Origin: Zancudomyces culisetae
Lineage: Eukaryota; Kickxellomycota; Harpellomycetes; Harpellales; Legeriomycetaceae
Reading direction: 5' to 3'
Assembly (NCBI GenBank): GCA_001969505.1
Contig: LSSK01000596.1
Span: 1 to 28,765 of the forward strand
DNA length: 28,765 nucleotides
Shown here: positions 20,301-27,902 of the stretch, one piece after another
Numbering within the stretch: the first letter of the stretch is position 1
Layout: every line of letters begins with the position of its first letter
Position numbers and translations under genes: made by a program
The notes under the pieces: generated by a model
Told to the model about the DNA's origin: nothing
Databases searched by the model: none
The model's input: the letters and a program-made list of their open reading frames with translations, nothing else

Positions 20301-20643
20301 CTATCCAATACATCTCAACCGCAGTGTGTCTATTTCTAATCGCTAGCTCAAAAAGCAACTCTTTGATCGCATTGGTGCTATCTGGCTTTACGATCGTCAT
20401 ATGTACAAGCTCTAGAACGCTTTCACGTACCTCTCTTGCTACTCCGATCCTTCTCCTTAGTCTGTCGACCAGGTACTGCTGAATTCCAACCTCATCAATG
20501 TATTTGTATATATAATACAGACACAATCGTACATCAAAGTCGTCAGCTTCGAAATGTCTCCTCAGTTTTCCGTATCTCTTTACTTTTCCCCATCCGCTCT
20601 CTCCACCTGTCACGAATACTTTCTCTTTTAGTTCTGCTGTCAT
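17350..20643 (-). CDS. PIK1: Phosphatidylinositol 4-kinase, type III beta / Pik1 class
   Basis: A 1097-residue lipid kinase that phosphorylates phosphatidylinositol at position 4, a Golgi and nuclear signalling step in fungi. A helical (PIK) region lies at about 25-125 (FDVRLCLYYIYKYIDEVGIQ; FELAIRNRHTAVEMYWIVQ). IPVEDAVVLNSAEHAPYLMF (395-414) is a hallmark of the Pik1/PI4KB class. After a charged linker comes the kinase: Lys675 in IIVKEGGDLRQE, catalytic loop KDRHNGN with Asp781, and HIDFGF with Asp799. The conserved C-lobe ends ISTKLYDTYQYYSNGILY, so both ends are intact. Odd: two low-complexity insertions interrupt the C-lobe, an Asn-Pro tract at about 830-889 and a Pro/Ser/Thr/Asn tract at about 929-1049. 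Neither carries a good splice donor, so they are probably translated. The stop overlaps the stop of the convergent gene by 4 bp. ATG 20643 is the start. Confidence 0.95.
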   Translation of the reverse strand: MTAELKEKVFVTGGESGWGKVKRYGKLRRHFEADDFDVRLCLYYIYKYIDEVGIQQYLVDRLRRRIGVAREVRESVLELVHMTIVKPDSTNAIKELLFELAIRNRHTAVEMYWIVQSYTVGLSKQPNSKKFKSSLRLNNKLQQILFNRERIELLGNGKKEVIRVMLRELQEESPLTVNTESSKNRWNRWKGRLFMEKIKVKENVEAAFVGMSAIAASVGGHEQLVGKIGEMAYLEGKYSKIGAKTGKEIHIRESHSSAQIRDMAAAREQGSVVKDRKRMTGLGEHVYRLVKGQRASDENKIGMFIEETGLASKKKLLKDRQYFMDTIMLVTKFNEISSRLLKMNKDERQLGLKAELRIMNEILSKNTGCIPQFCEHGKGDDEEREEGHMRIVRIPVEDAVVLNSAEHAPYLMFVEVLEQKNEEKCEEEGREKSVDLGASGKGKSSSGTVDQPKVDEQRLQELKKIKQEEKEVQERITTAVMLLVQLNKQRQIVGNNITTTETEKHSVYSGGVGMDRKVGTSTRSSTPNSHSEKPESEKGGYYSRKLSDYLPIRIEKTSEDNAVGKLERTSTTITKVVDSSKIMDTIRKRILDEIEVLEKQKLKIKRKLYKLEGANAQEVEELEQFVTDGKSSDEFEEDLSSKVLSEDFKAKKQRIKNTSPYGNHKNWNLYSIIVKEGGDLRQEMMAIRAINILQDIFKKENVDIYLQSYKIIATGSNAGLIQTITNSNSIHSIKKKTANLYTHFIKTYGTPDTSTYKRAQLNFMRSLAGYSILTYLMLLKDRHNGNILLLSSGHIVHIDFGFMFNNSPGNLGFETAPFKLTSEYLWILGVTNTNYSVNNTNTNSNPNPNPNLNSNPNPNPNPNPNPNPNPNSDLSPNSDSIDFSGSNNAIFLEFRQLLIDAFIAIRKHWQSILYLIEILSFDSDFECFISSANTNSTSSNPNLNKTTAIPDPAPPTPMVNGSASNTSPAHGVRSPAKNSTVLPGPANPVQPTPTSTSTPTPTPNPNTISPGKIKEALTSPKKTSNHLSKDEKGHNPSNYPNNIDNSLLISNLKSRLMLHTPISEIEGSVDKLISQSVDAISTKLYDTYQYYSNGILY
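17626..17672. repeat. Hexamer-period tract (GGAGTA/GAAGTA)
   Basis: Units GGGATT, GGGAGT, AGGAGT, AGAAGT and similar. On the coding (minus) strand they encode the Pro-Thr/Pro-Asn repeats in the second kinase-domain insertion of the PI4-kinase. Confidence 0.65.
18008..18125. repeat. Telomere-like array with four perfect TTAGGGTTGGGG units
   Basis: The core at 18032-18079 is four exact 12-base units TTAGGGTTGGGG on the plus strand, flanked by degraded GGGTTA/GAGTTA-type units. The minus strand reads it as (Asn-Pro)n in the first insertion of the PI4-kinase catalytic domain. Each unit joins one TTAGGG and one TTGGGG telomere-type hexamer. Confidence 0.9.
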
Positions 20644-22139
20644 TGTTCAGCCGCGATTATGGATTGTGTGCTTCGATTCTCTCTTGTATTCTATACATTT
20701 AGCACACTGGAAAAGTTTATGTTTATTCTCTTATCCTCGCTATACTATTTATTTTGCGCCAATTGTATGTGCTTTGAGTAATGTTTTACTAGTTTTTTCT
20801 CTAGTTTTAGGCAGATAAATTTGCCGAGCTATTTTATGGAAAACAAAAATAAAGAAAGAAAAAAAACTTTAATAATCTTTACCCAATTATATTGATGCTT
20901 GCACATTAATTGTAATAGCACATATACCCAACCAACATAGAGTTTTGTAAACTATTGAATAGACTAAAAAATGAGCAACAATAGTGTAGAATACAGAGTA
21001 CAGAACTGCTGATGTTATGCTCAGCCACTTGATTATTCATAACCAAAATGATAATTTATAATAGCCTAATACAAAAGAACAAACATATGTTAGTATACAT
21101 TTGAATTTTAATTTCCCTTATAGAATTCCCCCTTTCTAGAATAATGATGATAATCAAAAAGGAAGAAAGAGAATCGTTGAGAATAGAAACAGATGAGAAG
21201 CAAATAAAAAACAAAGTGGTGTTTTTTTAGCCCCCCCCCCCCATTCTAGCCATTTGAGGCGACTAAATAGTAAAAACATTTTCAGCGGCATATTTTTAGA
21301 TAATAGAGCACCCTATTTTAGTCTTTTTTGTTATTTTTGGAAAAGTATACTGCACCCTAGAACCTGGAAAAAAAACACCATAGCCGTGTGACTCGTCGAA
21401 TCAGACTCTGATGTTCGTAATATATTTCATTTCATGCACAATATTCAGTTAACTTTGCTGAAAAACTGTACTATGATGCTCTCGCCATGATTTACCATTC
21501 CCACGTTTATAAAAAATACCAAAATATAGGATATTGTAGTTGTAGTGTTAGTATAAAATGGTCTGCACTTGTATTTAGCTCTCAGCATAAGTATCTTGTA
21601 TTATCCTCTTTTCTACCCTTCTCTCTTATTTGGACCACACCAAAACTTTAAATATGCTCTTTGTTATGATTTTAAGTCTAAACTATAGAAGGGATAAGAA
21701 AAAATAAAGTAGTTACCCTGACTTTAGTTTTGTATATTGAACACATCAGATGGAGAAAAAAATGTGTTGGTACATAACCCTGTTTACTAAGAAAGCTTTA
21801 TGTGAAACGTTTGCTATTTTTGTATTTCTCACTTCTCTTTTAAACAGAAAAGAAAAGATATACGAGCTTAGTGGCATATGACTACAATTAGTTGAATTGA
21901 ATTAGATGAACAAACATTATACACATGATAAATAAATGGTGATTTTCGTTATCCTCAGCTTAGCTAGCCGAGGTTAGCCAAGAAAGAAAAATAAAGAAAC
22001 TAAACTGCTTGATACTCTTCGACTTCCGATACAAACGATGTTTGTCAGAAAACATATTGGCCTTACAACAAACATCTTTTTGTTTGGCGTAAATATGGGA
22101 CAGTCCCCAGATTCTGCAAAATAAAAATAACCAATTTGA
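20644..22139. other. AT-rich intergenic region between divergent genes, with a poly-C run
   Basis: About 1.5 kb upstream of the PI4-kinase gene. A run of 12 C at 21231-21242 stands out in AT-rich DNA. A 44-codon plus-strand frame from 21751 is too short and featureless to call. I see no tRNA or mobile element. Confidence 0.55.
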
Positions 22140-22346
22140 AAAGGAAGGTGTGAACTTTGCTGCGCATCAGAGGTGGAGGCTACCGCTACTGGCGACAGTC
22201 TTGAAGATAAAAAAGAAATCTTAGCGGATCTAGAGGCAAAAACACATAAAACTGTTAGTGAGAATGGCTGTTGCAAGAAACCAATACGCCAAAAACTCGA
22301 TGGGCACATACGGGAAATACAACAACCCTTGACAGTATTCCGAAAT
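22140..22346 (+). pseudogene. Coding-like open frame without ATG (unrecognised, possible exon or relic)
   Basis: A 69-codon plus-strand frame is open between TGA 22137-22139 and TAA 22347-22349. Its composition is that of a soluble protein, with paired cysteines (CELCC near the start, NGCCKKP later) and an acidic helical-looking stretch (SLEDKKEILADLEAKTH). GC looks higher than in the flanks. AG precedes it (GAAAAG) and could serve as an acceptor; a GTAAAT donor at about 22089 follows a short ATG frame at 22038. I do not recognise a family and no full gene model can be closed. The minus strand also has a 111-codon frame here, which looks like its shadow. Confidence 0.25.
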
Positions 22347-22349
22347 TAA

Positions 22350-23324
22350 TATCAGTAGAGATATCGTTCAACTTATGCCTACATACGCTTATGACTTTGT
22401 TCACCTTTTCCAATTTCTTCGTTTTGCTCTTTATAAATTAAAAAAGCAAGAAGGAATAACACGGGCTTTATTGAATTTTTGAGGGTATCTATATCGAGGT
22501 GTATGAAGGAGAGTGGTACATGGCATAGCCGTACAACATCTGCCTGTATGTACCGCTTGTTCTTGCTAAGAATGCGCGGGCAACTCCACTATACTGGTAT
22601 CAACTATAAACATGAATTGTAGACTTAAAAAGATATTTCGGGATGCCAACCTTAGTTGTTGCATAATTTCTATTTCTAGTACATATCCCCTATATTTGAA
22701 GGCTAAAGTGTCAAAAGAAGCAAAATGAAGTGTACCAATTTAGTTCATCTTTTCTATATAAAAAAAGGATTAAAAGATTCACATGATTTGACCAAATCAT
22801 AAGGGAGGGGGGAGGGGTAAAAGGAATGGAGCGAAAGGTACTTGAAAATAGCATTATTTGCGAAATAAATTGACAATGATGAATGGCTAAAAACTGGAGA
22901 AAAAGAATTATGGGTTTGGTGGAGGGGGGGAGAGCGAGAGGGTGGTTATTTTACCACTAAATTTCTGTATTCCCGTATTTTATGTATTTTTCCATTTTAC
23001 TAAAATGCGCAAAAATGTGAAAATAAATTGCGATGAATTAATGAAAACCAAGAGCAAAATGTCGCTGTTTTAAACCGCGCTAATTTTGAGCAAGAACGTG
23101 CCAATTATCGAGAAGAAAAAGACATGAACCTGACTCTCCCAAACTCTTGTTTGTTGTTTTATTATCGCTAGTTGTAGAAAGATATTGTGTAGGCAACTAC
23201 TATACTTTCAAACCATAATAACTTATTACCCAAATCTTAATATAAACAGTATTGAATAACACTTTCTAGTGCTTGCAAAACCCGGCTAGGAGGGTGAATT
23301 ATTGTAGTTTATCAAACAAACAGA
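22350..23324. other. Intergenic region upstream of the carboxypeptidase gene
   Basis: About 1 kb that should contain the carboxypeptidase promoter. It has two G-rich tracts (22803-22817 and 22921-22942) and a perfect short inverted repeat CATTTTA-C-TAAAATG near 22994. No gene is seen. Confidence 0.5.
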
Positions 23325-24866
23325 ATGAATTTAAAAATAACTATAAGGGCTGTGGCGGCGTGTGTAGTACTAAATTTGCCAGTGGTGCTTGGTGGTTCAA
23401 GCAGACAAAAGGTCTTGCAAAAAGAGCAACTGAATTATGTAAGTGAAATGTTGAGAGAGCCATTCTTTTATTCAGAAAGGGACAACTATGAAGCCAAGAA
23501 AAATCACAAACCAAAATACCTAGAAGAAAAAGAGAATGAGTGGAAGGCAACGGTTCAAATGGAAGAGCTCAAGGGATACCAACTGCGCGTTAAACAGCCA
23601 AAACTGTGCACTACACAGGAAGAAAAATCATATTCGGGGTATATAGATATTGAAGATAAAAAACACTTTTTTTTCTGGTTTTTTGAGGCTCAAAATGGAA
23701 AAAAGGACGCACCAATTGTGCTATGGATGAATGGTGGGCCAGGGTGTAGCTCGTTTGCAGGATTGCTCATGGAGCTAGGACCATGCTACGTTAATGAACA
23801 CGGAAATGGAACAGTACCAAATGCATATGGATGGAACAAGGAGGCACATGTAATATTCCTGGACCAGCCGCTAAACGTAGGCTTTTCATATGGCAAAGAA
23901 GATGGGTATGGAAGTATTATGGCAGGAAAGGATGTGTATGCATTCTTGCAGCTGTTTGTGAAACTGTTTGATGAATATAAGGATAGCCCACTGCACGTAT
24001 TTGGTGAGAGCTATGCAGGCCACTACGTACCAGCTACTGCTAAAGCTATAAATGAGGGAAATAGGGACAATGTTGGGTTGAATAAGCTGAATCTGGTAAG
24101 CATTGGGATTGGAAACGGAATCTCCGACCCACTGGAACAGTACAAATACTACGGGAAAATGGCATGCAACTCAACATACCCACCCGTTTTGAGCCAGAGC
24201 AAGTGTGACAAAATCGACAGCCACTACCCAACATGTTCATTTTTAATCAAAGGCTGTTATCGCTTCAAAAACGTCTTTGCGTGTGTTCCACCATCACAGT
24301 ACTGTAACTCAAATATGATGATGCCGTACTACAACGCCGGACTAAACCCCTATGATGTTCGTGTCATGTGTGAAGGCGGAAACCTTTGTTATCCAATTAC
24401 CCAAAACATTGAAAAATTCTTGAATCACCCACACATTCAACGTGAACTAGGTTCTGATGTCTCAACATTCGAGCTCTGCAGCCAAAAGGTATATTCCGGT
24501 TTTCTGTTGAATGGCGACTGGATGAAACCTTACATGGATGAAATCCCTCCCTTGCTGGAAAGCGGCATCAAGGTATTGATCTATGCTGGTGATGCTGATT
24601 GGATCTGCAATTGGTATGGCAACAAGGCATTTTTGGAATTGCTCGAGTGGTCCGGCAAAGCCGCGTACAACAATGCGACTGATCGTATTTGGCAATCTGT
24701 AAAGGTTCCAAATTCCAAGTTCAATGATTATGAGGGTAGCGGTAAGATTAAGAGCCACGGAGGGCTTACCTTCTTGCAGTTGTTTGAGGCTGGGCATATG
24801 GTTCCCTACGATCAGCCTGAGAATTCCTTGGACATGATTAACAGATGGGTTTCGGGCACTTTATAG
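23325..24866 (+). CDS. Serine carboxypeptidase (carboxypeptidase Y-like, peptidase family S10)
   Basis: A 513-residue secretory-pathway protease that removes C-terminal amino acids at acid pH; yeast carboxypeptidase Y works in the vacuole. A signal peptide (about 1-23, ending VVLGG) and a charged propeptide-like stretch to about residue 90 precede the catalytic domain. The S10 signatures are complete: WMNGGPGCSS at 134-143, the nucleophile Ser229 in GESYAGHYVPA, Asp425 in AGDADWICNWYGNKAF with the neighbouring Cys428 typical of carboxypeptidase Y, and His491 in FEAGHMVPYDQP. Asn-glycosylation sequons occur at 161, 282 and 450. It is a single exon and ATG 23325 gives the signal peptide directly. 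The stop lies 135 bp from the stop of the convergent membrane-protein gene. Vacuolar versus secreted location cannot be decided from the sequence. Confidence 0.96.
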   Translation: MNLKITIRAVAACVVLNLPVVLGGSSRQKVLQKEQLNYVSEMLREPFFYSERDNYEAKKNHKPKYLEEKENEWKATVQMEELKGYQLRVKQPKLCTTQEEKSYSGYIDIEDKKHFFFWFFEAQNGKKDAPIVLWMNGGPGCSSFAGLLMELGPCYVNEHGNGTVPNAYGWNKEAHVIFLDQPLNVGFSYGKEDGYGSIMAGKDVYAFLQLFVKLFDEYKDSPLHVFGESYAGHYVPATAKAINEGNRDNVGLNKLNLVSIGIGNGISDPLEQYKYYGKMACNSTYPPVLSQSKCDKIDSHYPTCSFLIKGCYRFKNVFACVPPSQYCNSNMMMPYYNAGLNPYDVRVMCEGGNLCYPITQNIEKFLNHPHIQRELGSDVSTFELCSQKVYSGFLLNGDWMKPYMDEIPPLLESGIKVLIYAGDADWICNWYGNKAFLELLEWSGKAAYNNATDRIWQSVKVPNSKFNDYEGSGKIKSHGGLTFLQLFEAGHMVPYDQPENSLDMINRWVSGTL

Positions 24867-24929
24867 TTTTGCTTAATCGGTTTTTCTTTATCTTAATACA
24901 AAAGTATGAGTGGCTTTACTAGTCAACAT

Positions 24930-24957
24930 GAAACTAAAATAAAAATAAAAGTTAAAA

Positions 24958-24990
<33 letters not shown>

Positions 24991-24992
24991 AA
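24930..24992 (+). repeat. Hexamer array (GTGAAA)5 with degenerate flank between convergent genes
   Basis: Five perfect GTGAAA units at 24963-24992 follow degenerate AAAATA/AAAGTT units from about 24930. The array fills nearly half of the 135-bp gap between the carboxypeptidase stop and the membrane-protein stop. It uses the same unit type as the Ser-Glu coding tract at 15.3 kb. Confidence 0.9.
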
Positions 24993-25001
24993 AAAAAGAG
25001 C

Positions 25002-26701
25002 TCAAATACGGCCATTCATTATTTCAATTTCCTCTTGACTAAAGGTGAGGCCTCTGCTTATATCCTGGTACTTTTCATCAATTTCTACATCAGAAAGATT
25101 GGCTGAGAATTGCGCTATGTTTTCTTCCCCATAGCTTTCATTAGCGCTGCGATTGAGCCCAGGAAAGTGGTTGATCTCTATATTGCCCCTTTCGCTGTAT
25201 CCCCTTAGAAACATGCTGATGTTGTTGGTCGTGCTGTTGGTGGTAGCAAAATTTACGTCTCTTATCATTGTTTGTGTAGTCGTGAAACCCGAGATCCGCG
25301 GTTCGTTTATTGGAGCACTCACCCTTTGGTGCACTTCTGGTGCATTTTTCTTGTCTCGTCTCCAAAAGAACAAAAAGTTGCCTTTCCGCCCAAACTTTGA
25401 AGCAACACCGCCTCTGTTTGTTGCATCTATCCCTCCCCTATTTCTATTCACGCCTCTGGTACCGATTGTTCCGCTATGCCCCATATGCGTTGTATCGGAG
25501 AGCGATAGATCCAAAATATACTCGTTACTGTTGGCCCCCGGATTCCCGGCACTCTTCGCCTTTTCCATTGTAAACAAGTATTTGGTCAGCTCATTGCTAA
25601 GTCCGCCGCCCCCCATTGTGCTATTGTTCAATCCACCTGTCCCGTTGTATTTGCTATCCATCATCCCATTGTCCATTTCTTCTAAATCTACCTGGCCTCG
25701 ATCAACAATTTTTATCTGTTTCAGCTGGGTTCGTATATTTAACCCCAAATTCTTTAAACTTAGTATACTCAACACCACTATTGTTATTAGTAACAGTTCT
25801 CCAAGAACCAAAAACACTGTCATAAAGTTAACAAATGTCTGCATCTCGCCAATTATTACTTTAACCTTTACCATGAAATACACGAAAAGCCCCGCTATTC
25901 CAATGTTCGTAGTAATACATGTACACAGCAGCCATCGCATTTCTTGAACCAAACCAAAGTGAGTGGTCCAGAGTGCTGCTTCCAATGCAACACACACAAG
26001 TAACCCCACAAAGAACGTCTGCGCCGACTGTGAAATAACCACCAAGTACTGAATCAACAACAACAGGTACACCACGCTCTCAATCATAACCATTCCTAGC
26101 AAGCTTTGTTGTAGTAGATACCCCCTTTTCAACGCTAGGTTGGCTCCCAGCGCACGGTAGACCAGCCATTCAAACTCTCTCCTCAGTCTCTTCCACAAAA
26201 TACCGCATTTAACACCAATCCCAAGAGGCAATATTGCCACCAAAATCAGCGAATAAGCCCGTGATCTTTCAATAACAATACTCTGTGTAATTACATATAG
26301 CCATGTACATATTTCAAATCCTAGTTCTGTTGTCAGCACCAATACTGACTTGTAAAGCAGCGCGTAGTATATCATACCCGCTGAAATAACCTGTGTAAAC
26401 ACAAATAGTGCTCCAAATACCACATACGGATTTTCTTTTACCCTCTCATTTTTTTGCGCAAAGATAAACAAGAGCTCCACTATTATGTTGAGTATGATAT
26501 GTACTATACTTATTAAAAAATATAGCTTGACTGCTGCACTCCACTGCCTTCCTCGTAGAAATGGATTCTAAAATTTTCATAGATTTATTCATTTATCGTT
26601 TTGCCGGTCTTGCATTCTGGAAATGATTAAAGTGTTTAATTTCACTCTGCTTTTTGGATATGTATAAACTATCATCAAGTGCTACTTACCGGTAGTGCCA
26701 T
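25002..26701 (-). CDS. Eight-TM membrane protein with cytosolic tail (unrecognised)
   Basis: Spliced model: micro-exon 26701-26699 through 26690 (MALP), intron 26689-26568, main exon 26567-25002; 525 residues. The main frame has no ATG near its 5' end and begins right after a TTTTAG acceptor, while GTAAGT follows ATG GCA CTA CCG, phase 0 on both sides. The joined N-terminus reads MALPNPFLRGRQWSAAVKLY. About eight hydrophobic segments follow, near residues 19-42, 51-76, 77-103, 108-128, 160-182, 187-206, 215-240 and 246-277. The C-terminal half (about 280-525) is soluble, rich in Gly/Asn/Ser/Thr with few aromatic residues and looks disordered. No transporter or receptor motif is evident to me. 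A fungal multi-pass protein of unknown function, perhaps receptor-like, is all that can be said. Confidence 0.72.
26568..26689 (-). other. Intron of the eight-TM protein gene (122 bp)
   Basis: Donor GTAAGT after the fourth codon, acceptor ATTTTAG. A second acceptor-like CATTTCCAG inside the intron leads to a stop after seven codons, so the TTTTAG acceptor is preferred. Confidence 0.65.
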
Positions 26702-27171
26702 TATTTCTCCATGAATCTACACTCTATATTGTCTCACATAAAATATTCTAAGGTAACCAGTTATTATTTTATTATATTTTTAAGGTCGTTTTAATAAATT
26801 GCCTGATGGTCAGATGAGTTTAAAACTCATTTTTACGCCAACTTTGGCGTTTTACAGAATTATTCGAAACCACTAAAATCTGGATAAAATCTGATGAATT
26901 CCATTGTTTACTTATCCTCTGATCAATCCAATATTATCCAACAAAAAGTGTAAATCGCGTCAATGTTATTTTCCACAAATGCGTTACAATTTTTTATTTT
27001 GATTTTGGTCAAGTTTAACAAAAATACAAAAAACGCCAAAGCTATTAAAAATATTTTTTATTTGCTCGATGAAATTATTACATAAATCACATAAAATTGC
27101 AATAAAAAATAGTCCTGCATAATATCTAGCTAACAAGCTCCCCTCCTTTCGTCTAGAGACCCCTCAATCAC
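26702..27171. other. Intergenic region with clustered palindromes
   Basis: About 470 AT-rich bases upstream of the membrane-protein gene. Three adjacent inverted repeats lie at 26803-26813 (CTGA-TGG-TCAG), 26814-26830 (ATGAGTTT-A-AAACTCAT) and 26835-26850 (ACGCCAA-CT-TTGGCGT). No gene is visible. Confidence 0.6.
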
Positions 27172-27596
27172 TTAGAGGGATTCAAGGTATTTATCCAGTC
27201 TTGACAATAATACTACAAAGTTGGCTGTGTTCGGTTCAACCGAGGATAATACCTCGGCTTCTCTCTTCTTATACTTTTTATTTCTAGAGTACGTCCCGGA
27301 AGCGATAACCGTAGTGCTTTCTAGTACATGCGTAGTCCAGAAAAATATATTTAACGGCTTCTTGATATTAAAAATCACTAATCATCGATCAAAAAAATAT
27401 AAAGTGGTTATAAAACTTTGCACTATCACTTTTGTATTGCAAAAATACTTGTTCAAACAATCTATATACTCTGACTTTACTAGTTCTTTGGTTCAACTGT
27501 CCATATTTTGACAAGTAATTATCAACTCAAGGTCATTAGTATCACTTGCAATCCCCATTCTTGATCTAGTGTTTCAACACTTCAACTTTATTTGAT
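27172..27596 (-). pseudogene. Decayed 3' continuation of the F-box-like gene
   Basis: On the minus strand one frame, offset from the F-box frame, reads through from about 27590 to TAA 27172-27174 with only TGA interruptions. It contains protein-like stretches such as SEYIDCLNKYF, NIKKPLNIFFWTTHVLES and NFVVLLSRLDKYLESL. Combined with the frame offset this looks like a gene that has gathered nonsense and frameshift mutations. No domain is identified, and chance openness in AT-rich DNA cannot be excluded. Confidence 0.3.
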
Positions 27597-27902
27597 TTAC
27601 AGAGCGTTTTCGTAGTCTAGGCTTTTGATTTTTCTCAAAATCAACGCCACTACAGCTCCATTCATACGTATTCTGGTGTAATTCTCAAATATGTCTCTCA
27701 ATCACCACTGGAAACTATCTTTTGTGCAGGATAGGATATATTCAAGAATATACTCGCCAATAGTATTTACTTGTTGCGAGGAATTGTGCATGTATTTGTT
27801 TAGGAGTGATAGTCGAGGGTTTTGAGCAAGCACAAATATAGTAGACAAGATATTTGCTGGAAGCTTGCTTAAAAGACTGTTGCAGTTATTTGTGGTATCC
27901 AT
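27597..27902 (-). pseudogene. F-box-like protein gene interrupted by an in-frame TGA
   Basis: ATG at 27902 opens a frame with an F-box-like start: LLSKLPANILSTIFVLAQNPRLSLLNKYM, resembling the Leu-Pro-x-(Glu/Asn)-Ile-(Leu)-x-x-Ile-Phe pattern of F-box domains that bind Skp1 in ubiquitin ligases. The frame stops at TGA 27702-27704 after 66 residues. The same frame then continues for 34 more codons (LRDIFENYTRIRMNGAVVALILRKIKSLDYENAL) to TAA 27597-27599. The continuation has a protein-like composition, so the TGA is best read as a nonsense mutation of a former TGG or CGA codon. An unrecognised intron is an alternative. The F-box identification is moderate only. Confidence 0.5.

Noticed and set aside
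21974-22309. Minus-strand frame of 111 codons
   Set aside because: It overlaps the more protein-like plus frame at 22140-22346, has no domain features and is rich in Ser/Phe, as expected of an antisense shadow.
22980-23010. U5 snRNA-like loop (TTTTACTAAAA)
   Set aside because: The essential GCC at the start of loop I and an Sm site are missing; it is better described as a short inverted repeat.
25153-25947. Long plus-strand frame of 264 codons
   Set aside because: It is antisense to the eight-TM gene and its composition mirrors that gene's codons.
27205-27265. Possible tRNA: GGTTCAACC next to a CCGAGG...CCTCGG hairpin
   Set aside because: No A box at the right distance and no cloverleaf or acceptor stem can be drawn.
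27172-27902. Reassignment of TGA to tryptophan
   Set aside because: Attractive because TGA interrupts otherwise open frames, but the FYR gene ends in TGA and the well-identified proteins need no TGA-coded Trp.
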